Shown here piece after piece: positions 39,701-49,900 of a stretch of 64,000 bases of DNA. The stretch is from assembly GCF_910592395.1 (NCBI RefSeq), contig NC_088310.1:23577491-23641490 (forward strand). Direction: 5' to 3'. Source of the DNA: Lineus longissimus (taxonomy: Eukaryota > Nemertea > Pilidiophora > Heteronemertea > Lineidae). The stretch's first letter is position 1. Each line of letters opens with the position of its first letter. The position numbers and the translations under genes are program-made. The notes under the pieces are model-generated. The model searched no databases, had not been told where the DNA came from, and saw only the letters and a program-made list of their open reading frames with translations.

Positions 39701-40878
39701 TCTGTTAAGATTAATTAGGTTGTTTAGTTTATTTACGTTACTTTCCTCCGAACTGTTGAGCATGAAATAAAGTTACATTGTATGATGGAATTATTTCAAG
39801 AGTTGTGATGTGAATTTTTATCCATCTCCCATTTACAACATCTAACATTCATTGCTCATCTCTTCACCCATAACAGAAGAGTCCCTATCGGGCTCATACT
39901 TGGGGACACTACAACAATCCAATCTTCATATTGGTAAACCGGATAAGATATTTATTGTTAGGCATGGGACCCTCAACTATCTTTTCTGTATCTATGAGGA
40001 CCAGTATTTTGTGCTGGGGATGGCATTCCCTACAACTATTGCTTTTGTCACGATAAAGATTGTTGGCTGTGGGACTCTTTTCTTGAAAAGTGCATGGGTA
40101 ATTTGGTCTTGATGCAAATATACAGAATGATTTGCATGCTTTTACTATTACTTGTTTGATTTGCCTACTCTTGCACCGTATCCTTACTTTGAGGATTACA
40201 GAGGAGAATTTGGCTTTGAATGCAATGGCAGATGGTTGTGACCAGAGACAAAGCTATACTGATATTGAAATCTTCTAGTTAGCTCCATCTTTTCACAACT
40301 TTAATTATCACTTCTCTTCCCTTGTTAAATTTCATCACCAGGACAATTTGTTCCTATTTTTTTCACAGCAAAGTACAATATTGAGATCATCATCAAGTCC
40401 TAATTCTTGTAATCACATAACCACTTGCAATAAGCACACCTTTTGTTGCTCTTGTTTGTTGACTACATGTGTAACACCCATTTTGCTGCTCTGACAATGT
40501 AACCATTGCCATGGGAGTGTAATACCATACCTAAACAAAATCCCCGTACATGTTATGTTTATTGGTTTATACCCTGCCACACATCTAACCTTTGCACATT
40601 TCCTTCTCTCTCCAGATTTCAAATATCAAATCCTCCCATCATGCCTGCAAAAGGAATCCATACCAAGGCGAGATGTGACACCTAAGAAAAAAGTTCACTT
40701 CAACGATTTCTCAGAAAAGGAAAATTATAACATGGTGAATGACAAATATCGTGGAGAGGTTGAAAAACGTGATGGTTTGAAAGAGAGGCTTCACAAGGCA
40801 AAGATTCGTGCTTTGGAACTCCGGAACATGGAAATTGAGTCCAAGATTAAGACGCGACAGCTTCTTGGATTACGATGA
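36714..40878 (+). CDS. NEK2: NEK2, centrosomal NIMA-related kinase
   Basis: NEK2 phosphorylates centrosome linker proteins to release the centrosomes at mitotic entry. Exons: 36714-36809, 37100-37317, 37566-37803, 38108-38317, 38562-38797, 39069-39139, 39877-39933 (57-nt cassette), 40616-40878. Phases agree and give 462 residues, or 443 without the cassette; human NEK2A has 445. Visible parts: glycine loop GSGSYGTC, Lys37 (VWKEMDYG), catalytic Asp140 (HRDLKPANVF), DFG Asp158, [10 protein letters not shown], then a leucine-zipper coiled coil over exons 5-6. The last exon has the PP1-docking motif KVHF, a KEN box (SEKENYN) and a final GLR where human ends MR, the tail that binds APC/C. If exon 6 is not spliced at 39139 it stays open to TAA at 39397-39399, giving a 442-residue form without these degradation motifs. 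Confidence 0.97.
39766..39771 (+). terminator. Intronic poly(A) signal for a short NEK2 form
   Basis: AATAAA lies 367 nt after the stop codon of the extended exon 6 and upstream of the cassette and last exons. A GT-rich stretch follows within 40 bases. It would allow a transcript that ends inside the intron, comparable to NEK2B in vertebrates. Confidence 0.55.
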
Positions 40879-42834
40879 TCAAATGTCATTGCGCAGTGTA
40901 TTTGCATTGAACTTAGTGGCCCATAAAAATTGCCACACAATTTACAAACAGTGAACTCAGTATTTACATATCCAGACACAAGCATTTTGGGAAGGGGTTT
41001 ATTAGCTGCTGGACAGTGACATCTATTCCAAAGAGGCGCTGTTGAATATGCAAGAGGATGGAAAGTCTACTCAGTAACTCTCTGTACATGTACAGTGGAC
41101 CAGATAAGTGACTCTGCATGTAAAAGCTGCACTACCTGCTTTTGTGTAGCATTAATGTACATGCAGATTTTATAATCCAGTTTAAACTGGCTTCAATCCA
41201 TATGGCCTCTTACATGTACGTACATGTACTTACACTGGAGGACACTTCAAGTTCTTGGGCATTTTTTACTTCAGATTTTGATTGCTCATTCTACATTTTA
41301 CAATCTATGTACACATATAATCTTGACCAACAGGACAATGATACTCTGATCATTAAAACGTGCCATTTTGCCAAGTCAGTCATTCACTCGATGTTTGCAA
41401 GGGCCAGTGGTTGCCACGATGCAAGTTTGTTACCATTTTCTTATTTGACCTGTTCTCATTCATGATACTTTGATTTCATGGGAGGGGGTCAAATATGATA
41501 ATGGTATTATAACTAATTGACAATCCTTAAGCTTTTTGTATAGAGTGCAACACTTGAATTCTTTTAAAAAAGCAAATCTTGATTCCAATGTTCTGATATA
41601 AGGATATACATGTATTGAGACTAATTTATGAGAAGATGCGTTAATTTTAGAACTAGTAAATGTACATGTATTAGATTGAGATATTTTATAGTAAATAAAA
41701 TTTGTGTGACAATACATCTAAGTTTTTCCAGTCCTCTGTTCTAGCTCAAGCTATTGAAAATGTAAAAAACTGGTGAATGCAATCCCCCATGTGATCCATA
41801 ATGCAGATATCTTATGTGATTAGTTTCACAGTATCCAGGACATTCGGTGTAAACATTTGAGTGTCTCAGTTCAATTCCGGCCAAGAGCATAGGACTAGGC
41901 CTCCTGGTCACATACAAAAGTCAATAGAATGTGGACAACTTGATGCTGTAAGGGCAGTCACTTTGGACTATATGAAGACATTTGGCTGTAATGCTTCTTG
42001 TAAAATACCAAAAGGATCATGGGGCGACTGTATGGTGAGAGGACAGGACCGAAACAGAAAACAAATAAGTTGGCTAAATGCAAGTCAAGAACACAAGGGC
42101 TGGAATGGACAAAGACAAGTCTACTGTGACAATGCAAGAACTAATGAGAGAATGCAACAGAAGCCACTAAGCAGACTATGCTGGATGCACATACTGTCAC
42201 ATGAGGAAAAGGGCAGTCCGTCAGTCATCCTCCCTGATGGTTGAAACGGTTGTTTCAGCTATTCCAAGCTGATTATGATTGATGCCTGTATTAAATAAAT
42301 GTCACATTGGGAAATGGGCAGTCGAAGTTCTATGATGACAGTTGTCTACCCAAAGGGCAGCATTGGAGAGGGGCTTGGGCAATGAAACAGTACGCTGAAG
42401 GCATTATACCAGACAATTGCAATTTATTCAAAATTCAGTACATGTACATGCAGTGCTACTCCTAACAACATGCCCTACATGACCTTCTACAAGGCTACTG
42501 TTACTACAAGGCCGATTATGGTGGGCATGGTTGTCACACATTTTCAATTTCAGGAACAAGTGATCGCATTTTTTGAGCGAGATGAACATCAGTGAAGAGG
42601 AAAATGTTATGGGAATTTAAATTACATTGCTGGAGCATTTCTTTCGATGGCATAGGATCTTAAACAATGAGACCTTGTTTGTCTCGCAGGTCAACTTTAT
42701 CCAGCAACAGATAAGCTACAGTGGTATCTGTGTTTACATGTGGCTGTGATTGAACTTAACTTTTGGAAAACCTGTAATACCGGGTACTTAAATTTTCATT
42801 TGTGGTATTGACCAAACGAAAATCACTTAACATG
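40879..42834. other. NEK2 3' UTR and convergent intergenic DNA
   Basis: The first 820 bases are probably NEK2 3' UTR, rich in TACATGTA words and ending at the signal at 41694. The rest, to the end of the minus-strand NDUFB1 transcript, shows a 127-codon open frame at 41861-42244 without recognisable homology and no other supported feature. Confidence 0.55.
41694..41699 (+). terminator. NEK2 poly(A) signal AATAAA
   Basis: AATAAA followed by TTTGTGTG, a GU-rich downstream element, lies 816 nt past the NEK2 stop. It would end the full-length transcript. Confidence 0.7.
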
Positions 42835-42840
42835 TTTAAT
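42835..42840 (-). terminator. NDUFB1 poly(A) signal ATTAAA
   Basis: ATTAAA on the minus strand, the commonest variant signal, lies 71 nt past the NDUFB1 stop codon. Confidence 0.5.
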
Positions 42841-42910
42841 TTATGTACAGAATCTAAATAAAGAGTACCAACACACTTATTTACAAATTCATCCTAACTG
42901 TCCTCACACA

Positions 42911-43105
42911 TCACCACGAATCTGGTGGTAGGGTCCGTCCTCCAAAAAGTTTACTTTTGTTGCGGAAGTCCGTCATTTTGTTGTCCGAATAGACCTTGAA
43001 GTAATACCCAACAGCTAATCCAAAGAATGGGATAAGACATCCAAGATACTTCTGCCTCATATTGGTAAACATTGGGTTGCCCCTCATCATCTTGTAACCA
43101 GCCAT
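42911..43105 (-). CDS. NDUFB1: NDUFB1, complex I MNLL subunit
   Basis: This 64-residue protein matches the small accessory subunit NDUFB1 of mitochondrial complex I (58 residues in human). CLIPFFGLAVGYYF near residues 23-36 is the single membrane helix, and DFRNKSKLF at 46-54 matches FRNKSMLF of the human protein almost exactly. Like the family, it has no obvious cleaved presequence. The exon starts at 43107, two bases before the ATG, at acceptor ATTTCAG. The ATG has a strong context (G at -3, G at +4). Upstream in the same spliced RNA lies another complete open frame that ends 12 nt before this ATG, so the protein is probably made from the second position of a two-gene mRNA. Confidence 0.85.
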   Translation of the reverse strand: MAGYKMMRGNPMFTNMRQKYLGCLIPFFGLAVGYYFKVYSDNKMTDFRNKSKLFGGRTLPPDSW

Positions 43106-43380
43106 GGCTGAAATCAGAACAGAAATCATCTCTGAGAATAATGAACAATTTGACTTCAGCTTGCATGTAAATGATTAATTCAATAAGCTGCATCTAACGC
43201 CCAACAGGCAGACACGTATCTATGGCTCACGGAGTGGTTTGAAATGCCCAAGGGCATAACAGTTGTGAATCCAAGGACTGCATGGACTGCCACCTATCCA
43301 AGATGAATATTATGACAAAGCTGAACCCCCAAGCCTCAAAACCCCCATCCAACTGGCAAACTGCCTTTACCTGTTTGTGT

Positions 43381-43581
43381 TCAAAATGAATCCTCGATAA
43401 GTCCTTTCTGTGTACTTTCTATCGCTAACAGTTCTGCAGCTTTCTTAGCTTTGAATCGCTGAGTACGCGCGTAGTCCGTGTAGATGGCCCAGGCTGCCAC
43501 AGTTGGAAAGATCACGGAGATGAAGTTGCGTTTGGCAAATCTCAAAACTTTTATTGGCACTGACACAACTTCTTTTTCCAT
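43381..43581 (-). CDS. Unknown 66-residue membrane protein, first ORF of the NDUFB1 transcript
   Basis: The protein starts MEKEVVSVPIKVLRFAKRN, has one likely membrane helix at about 20-35 (FISVIFPTVAAWAIYT) and a charged helix-forming tail rich in Lys, Ala and Glu. A basic N-terminus followed by a single helix is typical of small inner-membrane mitochondrial proteins, but I do not recognise the family. An acceptor TTTTAG ends six bases before the ATG, so a non-coding exon lies upstream. After the TGA the exon runs ten more bases to a good donor (CAG then GTAAAG, exon edge 43371), which pairs with the NDUFB1 acceptor. The ATG context is weak (T at -3) and the ORF contains no second ATG in any frame. 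Confidence 0.6.
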   Translation of the reverse strand: MEKEVVSVPIKVLRFAKRNFISVIFPTVAAWAIYTDYARTQRFKAKKAAELLAIESTQKGLIEDSF

Positions 43582-43866
43582 GAATATCTAAAAGGATAAA
43601 TAGGAAAGACTTCCAGTTCATTGAAAGGCACCTGGATGTAGCATTACAGGGATTACTGATTACACCTTCTACTTTGTGGTAAACAATTGACCATGGCCGG
43701 GGTGGCCTAGGCCTAACCTAATATTTTAATAACAAATTTCGTCTTGTTTCTCTGAATCTCTCTCCATCCTGTCACGACTGTGTTGACTGTTGTGACATTG
43801 TTGAACTTTAAGGCAATGATCTCTCTTGCCGTATGATAAATCACTGAACAATCATTGAAAAATATG
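43582..43866. other. 5' flank of the NDUFB1 transcript
   Basis: This short interval should contain the non-coding first exon and promoter of the minus-strand two-ORF transcript, because an acceptor lies right at its left edge. I see no TATA box or other decisive promoter word. It also contains the left 9-bp target duplication (43858-43866) of the foldback element. Confidence 0.4.
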
Positions 43867-45124
43867 CGGTCTACCTAATGCGCGTCCGGAACAATTTGTG
43901 CGTCCGGAGCGCGTCCGGAAGAGAAAGTGCGCGTCCGGAACAATTTCCTATGTAAATATGAACTTAATGTTGCATTAGATGGCTTAAATAGCATTTTAAT
44001 TCCATGTAGAGAAAATAAAATTGGAAAAAATCTCCTTGGTGACTTTGTATTTTACAATTTTCAGCGGGGTGATTTGGGTGTTACACAGCCATCAAATCCC
44101 AGTTTACTGACGTTTCTCCTCAACCAATTGTTGTTGCAGTTGCAGAATTTCGATAGTAGCCGTGTTGTAATGGATTAGACTGGTATCTGGTGTCTCAGCA
44201 CATGGAATGCCGTCAGAGTGTCTTATCATTGTTAATTTCACAAAAAATCAGAATCAAATATGTTATTGAAAATCGCTATACAGTCAAAGTGTCAATTAGT
44301 GAGATGTGTTCACATTAATATGTAAAGAGCAATCTCTAGTGAACTCACACAACTGTTTGACATGGGGGACCCGGGGAGCCCCCCAAACCCCGTCCTTCTG
44401 ACATATTTAGCCAGTACATTGGGGGATGAGTCCCCCAAACCCCCAAAAATATATTTTGTGAGAAAAATAAGTGAAAATTGTACTACTTCTTTGATGTGAG
44501 TGTATCCTTAAATCCACTGTCATCACTAGATCCTTTGATAATAAGCCATACCTAAATTTAAGTGTAGCCAATTAGAAATTAATCTAAAAAATAAGTCCCC
44601 CCCCTCCCGGGCCCACTCTGTCGAATGGTAGAAAAACTGGCATTTTTATTTTAATGAATAAGATATATACCCAGGAAAATAATCATTAAGCTCATCTTTA
44701 GTTGAAGCTCTTAAAACCGCACTGAATTTTGTTGACCCCCTTCCCCCTTCCCCTCGATCCCCTCCCCTCCCCCCTAAAAGCGCAAATTGGCTTCACAATA
44801 ATTGCTATTGCCCCTTATCCCACGGCACGCAAAGACAAACTCATACCGACTTAGACGACCACAACAGGAGAAGGCGCGTAAGGAAGTTGGGATATGATTA
44901 TGGCATTAGTAATTAACCACCTCGCTGAAAATTGTAAAATACAAAGTCACCAAAAAGATTTTTTTCAATTTTATTTTCTCTACATGGAATTAAAATGCTA
45001 TTTAAGCCATCTATTGCAACAATAGGTTCATATTTACATAGGAAATTGTTCCGGACGCGCACTTTCTCTTCCGGACGCGCTCCGGACGCGCAAACAGAGT
45101 TCCGGACGCACATTAGGTGGACCC
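43867..45124. mobile_element. 1.26-kb Mutator-like foldback element, non-autonomous
   Basis: The ends are inverted repeats of about 200 bp. The left begins CGGTCTACCTAATGCGCG and the right, reverse-complemented, GGGTCCACCTAATGTGCG. Both continue with repeated GCGTCCGGA words and then nearly 150 bp at over 90 percent identity. The sequence AAAAATATG directly flanks both ends (43858-43866 and 45125-45133), a perfect 9-bp duplication. Long inverted ends with 9-bp duplications are characteristic of Mutator-like elements. The interior holds C/G-rich runs but no transposase. The arms contain a matching short open frame in each orientation, which is a result of the inverted repeat and not a gene. 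Confidence 0.85.
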
Positions 45125-45246
45125 AAAAATATGACCTGGCATGCTGGCGCCTGGGACTATCTCATCTATACTTCCACACCAAGTGTCTGATTTTCATAAT
45201 TTGTTGGCTTATTTGAATGTATTTATTCAAATTTATGGTTTGATAT

Positions 45247-45463
45247 GATGGAGAAGATGATAAGGAAAACGAATTTAGGGAAAAGTGTACCTGATAGACA
45301 GCAAAAAGCTGTAAAAAATGTTATTTCATTCGTGCCCTTCGATCACCCGAAACCTTTTTATGCAAGGGTATCAGGTCGATCGGCGACTGAGGATCAACTG
45401 ATTACTAAGAAACAAAATAACTTCTTTATTCGTACAGGCTATGGCCGACAAAATATCGAATAA
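45247..45463 (+). CDS. Possible small gene, 72 residues, unknown
   Basis: The open frame begins with two ATGs (MMEKMIRKTNLGK) and ends RTGYGRQNIE before TAA. It is basic, has no membrane segment, and reads SFVPFDHPKPFYARVSGR in the middle, more protein-like than the usual chance frame. AATAAA follows 71 nt after the stop, which fits a compact 3' UTR. Size and charge recall small axonemal proteins, but I recognise no family. It lies just 114 bp from the right duplication of the foldback element. It could be an exon of a longer gene or chance. Confidence 0.35.
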
Positions 45464-45533
45464 GAAGTTTGAAACGTGATATTGATTAACAATTTTGTAA
45501 GTATGCGAAATAATTATAAAATAATATTATTTG

Positions 45534-45539
45534 AATAAA
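45534..45539 (+). terminator. Candidate poly(A) signal for the small plus-strand gene
   Basis: AATAAA on the plus strand, 71 nt past the stop of the 72-codon frame, followed by GTCTGT. Its placement is the main support for that gene being real. Confidence 0.4.
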
Positions 45540-45793
45540 GGTCTGTATCGCACGCTACTAATTTTTAGCTATATCCGCTGTAGTCAGCAACAGAAATAAA
45601 CTCAATCTTTTTGTCCAATATGCCCGGGGTAAGCCCCAGAGACAATATTCGGGGGCTAATTTCGATGACAGCAAGACTATGAATCCAAAACTTTTTATGT
45701 GGAAAGAAAGCAGATGTAGGGGAGAAACTTCAGTAAAAGGGATGTCCCAAAGGAAAGAATAAAAAGAATCATGTTTACCAACACAAATTTGTC

Positions 45794-45799
45794 TTTATT
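45794..45799 (-). terminator. USP34 poly(A) signal AATAAA
   Basis: AATAAA on the minus strand lies about 1,150 nt past the USP34 stop codon. The sequence between (45800-46952) shows no other gene and is read as USP34 3' UTR. Confidence 0.55.
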
Positions 45800-46952
45800 A
45801 CAAAGAGACGATTCTCTCATTGAGACATCTATACATTCTGAAAAGATTGTACAGCAATGGTTCAGACAATGTCTGCACTGATGATGTCACATTAACAAGC
45901 CATCAGGACTGAATAGTGCACATTTAAAGCATATGCCATACATCTCCACATGCAGAGAGCAAACTTGCATATGCAGTTGAATTCTTTACAAGTTTCTAAA
46001 ATTCGCATTGCAAAAACACTTTTTATTGAACACCTTGAAAACCATATAACTTTCTTGACTATTTAACTGTTTTGGAAGATTTATCTGCCGTGATTTGATG
46101 CAGGGTGCCTCAAGAAATATTTGTTTAGGTTAAAAGACATTATCAAATTCTGATACAAATTTCCTCATTGGAGAGATACTCCACCTCATCGGCTTTTCTG
46201 AAGACAATGTGACTTCATAGGCTGTCAAGATAATGAGAATGGCTTCTTTCCTTAAAAGGACCAAGGGTTGTGGCAGAAAAAGTAAAAGGTTTAGAGTTTC
46301 TGTAAAACTCAAAGGAGTCACACATAGAAGCAATTACGGTTCACTTAGACAAGGGTAATATCCTGTTGAATCTGTACAAAAGGACTTTTAAAATTCAGAC
46401 TGTATTCATTTTAAAATATTATACTTATTCTCAACACCCAAAGCAAATTAATCAGGCAAAATTCAGGCAAAACCTCAGAAGCTTTTTCTTTGCATGGATG
46501 ACAAATACGGAGCTTGCAAGTCTAACAATACTAGACAATGCCACAAACAATGTGTACAAATACCCTATCAGAATTTCAATCACAACAGGGTTTTTCTGTG
46601 CACTCCATTGGTTCCAAACAATGCCACATGCAGAAGTCAATATCCTACATGTACATGTACATAAAAACTGAGTGTCTGAATTCAACTGACATCATGCATT
46701 ACCATGTTCATCTGTCATACTCACTTTATATTTATCTAAATGCCTACATGCAGATTCTAGATCTAAATCAGCTGCAGTAGATCCCACTACATGATTGGTT
46801 TTCAGATAACATTTCAAACTCCACATTATCTTGGTTCCTAACAATACTGACACCACTATCTACAATGCATGGCTTCTCTTTTCCGATTTGTGCCTAGAAT
46901 TATTTCATATTTCATTCCATACACATCAACACAATAAAAATTTCCATCAGCT

Positions 46953-49900
46953 TCAACTCGCCTTATTCTTTTCAATTATATTGAACAAAGTCTCAATGCT
47001 TTTTACAACATTATCTACAATGCCCGGTTTCTCTTTTCCAATCCGTCCCTCCGATCTCTTCTTCTCGGAGTCTGTCCATCCTGATCTTCCCATCAGTCTG
47101 TTTCTCGTCTCTCTATCTTCCTCCTCCTCATCGTTCTCATCATCATCTGCCTCCGCAGCAACAGCAGACGCACTGGGTTCCCTGGTTTCTTCCTCGTCAT
47201 CTTTTGAAGATCCTGGATTTACGTCATCAGCCGTCAAATCGATCTCCTCCACTTCTGGCTTTGCTTCCTCTTTCTCTTGCTCTTCGCTAAGTTTTCGACG
47301 CTTTGTTGGTACCTCTTCTGAAAATGAAAAATATGCAAGTGGCATCAGCCTTAATGTACTTTTATAAAGACCAAATTCAATCAAATCAGCATGCGCTCAT
47401 TACAAGCTTTGGTCAAAAGTGTCAGAGTAGAAACCTATTGTTGTGACCATTTACTGGAAAGATCCTCATAAACACTTGGTACATGTACCATGGTATGATT
47501 GACTAACAAATATGTAGAGATGAATGTCTGGTAAATTTAATCACCTTTTCTAAAAATGCCCGCAGTCTTACCTGTTTCAGCTTCCTGAGCTTTCAATTTC
47601 TCTGCGTCTTGTTTCTCCTTAAGTTTGTGTTCCTGATATTTTTTACAAGTTTTCAGTATGAACTCAAGGCTGTCCTTGAGAACCAGGTCCAAAGACTTTG
47701 GTGGTTGCACCGAGAAGATAAGTAGTAATGCTCTCATGTCCTGAAATGTGAGACAATACATGAAATAATTTAGCATTGCGAAGAGAAGATCTGGACTGAA
47801 ATTGCTCTTGACAAAATATTTCTGATCAACTTGATGAATTGTTGTTCTGATGCTCCTGTTATCAAACATATCTTAATACCACTCATTATGTCGTCTACTC
47901 TAGTCTGGGGCTGAATGAGTTAAAGGGCAAGAAACCTGTAGACCTACCCCATTGATCCTCTCGGAGATCTTCATTAAATCAGCCTCACACCTGATGGCTT
48001 CAATGGATGCCCTCTCAGCAGCCACAGCAGTTATGATATTAACCAGGAGATTCCTTCCCTGGTCATTTAACACCTGCTGGTGAACCTGAAACAAACAGCA
48101 TAGGCTTCAAATCAAAGAATTATATTCTCTTCTTAGCAATTTAGTCAGACATTGACCCTTTGCAGTGATTGGGAAGATACCAAGTTTGAATTCCTCTTTT
48201 TTCAAATATCACGCTCAAATAGCATAAGGGCCTTGAAACGTGGCAGCAATACGAAATACATTAACCAAGTTATTTGCAGAGATTGCGTCGTCAAATTACA
48301 TGTAAGTATTAGGTATTTTCAAAGAGATATTACATACCTTTGGGAAATATGTACAGAAGAATTGATAAATGATATGATTGTTGAGACTGGCTCGTTCATC
48401 CATCAGGACAGCATCGACATAATCAATGAAGGAGGTGTTCTTGCACAGCGATGAGATGCAGTTCTTGTCTATGTGCTGGAAAGAGAGCCGAAACATGATG
48501 ATTACACCAGCAATGGACATAGTCACTGAGGATACACCTGGGCAGGAGCGAAGTTCATAAACGTATCCCTAATCATAACATTATGAAATTGATCACATGA
48601 GTAATGGGCTATCACTGGAACCACTTGCTCATGCTTCCTTTCTACCCAAAAGAAACTGCTTTCAATCAGGCATATCGTTCACCTTTTTTCAGGAATTTCT
48701 TCCCACTTTGCACCAACAAATGACAGAGCTAATGCAGTTCTAAGCCTGCTTTTTTCAGTCCGATAATTTGCATTCACCCACCTCTGTGTGGTAGATTTCA
48801 TACCATAACTTAGCAAAGTATGGCGAGTTGAGTGGAACACCTTCATAGGCAATCATGGCACCTGGAATGGTGAATATAAACAATCACATCAATAATGCGG
48901 TAAGATTCTATTTTCCCCATCGATTTCTCTTTCCTCCTGTTCTCCCCGCCAGCCTGGGTGTCAGGTTCATAAATTCTTGCCACACCCGGTTTCTCTGGGC
49001 AGTATAGAAATGGCTGCAGCATCAAAGACTTGTGTTGTATTAACATTTGAGGAAGACGAGTTCAAAGTGGAAGAAAACTCAATACTTACTGAGATTAATG
49101 ATGTTCTCTGTGATTGTCTGTGTATTGACAGCCACTCGACAGACGAGATCAATAAAATGATAATATGGGAAGTAGAAATTTGCCAATGCTTCATCGTACA
49201 CTTTGTCAACACCCTGAAAATATACAAACAAATTTTAACACTGTCAAAGGTTTTTGCAGGTATTTTATATACTTTGATGCAGAGTTGCAATCTGAAAAAA
49301 AACCACATCCGAATAAAAATCTGAATTCTGATGTTGAACTATACGGAATTACTCATGAAGGAGTCGATGAATTCGCTGAATACCATGGAAAGTACTCAGA
49401 TAATTAACAATTTTTATGGAACACTGCTCACCCTCGTTGATTCCAACATGCTTGTCTGCAGAACCATCTGGTAGAGTGGCCTCGGTGGTCTAATATTGGA
49501 CTTGGATGGCATGGACTTCTGTCCCCTCCGTGGGAAGAAAGGCCCCAACGTCACTGGCACGCTACTGTCCTGGAACTGACTGTGACTGTGGAGGATGATT
49601 GGGACTATCGCCTGCAGCGCCTCGTTCTGGTAGATCAGCAGTATCTCTTTAATCACGTCTGAATTAGGAATTTATGATATCTTTACATTCAAAGGGCCAA
49701 GGAAAGTGTCCAAGTGTAGTATCAAACCCAGGGATTCTGTTCAAAGAGTGCAATATCCACCAAGTTATCCAACCAAGTGACAGTGAAATTGTCTTTCTAC
49801 TTCACCTGCATACATTAAGAGACTTAGTGCGAGTAGGTCCAGACAATTACTGATTAGACTTCACTTACAAATAGCACACTGTCTGGCTTCATTTGGGACG

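Noticed and set aside
41861-42244. 127-codon plus-strand open frame after NEK2
   Set aside because: No domain, no splice links and low-complexity composition; length is compatible with chance. A GTTCAATTCC word resembles a B box but lacks an A box.
41861-42300. A possible tRNA-derived SINE downstream of NEK2
   Set aside because: Only a B-box-like word is present; the upstream sequence has no convincing A box and no shared copy in the window.
43927-45113. Two nearly identical 50-60 residue open frames in opposite orientation
   Set aside because: They are the same arm sequence of the foldback element read from each end. No homology and no start conservation.
46831-47367. 178-codon Ser/Phe-rich open frame on the plus strand
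   Set aside because: It is the exact antisense of the Asp/Glu-rich USP34 last exon; GAT/GAA-rich codons read backwards give Ser, Phe and Leu and few stops.
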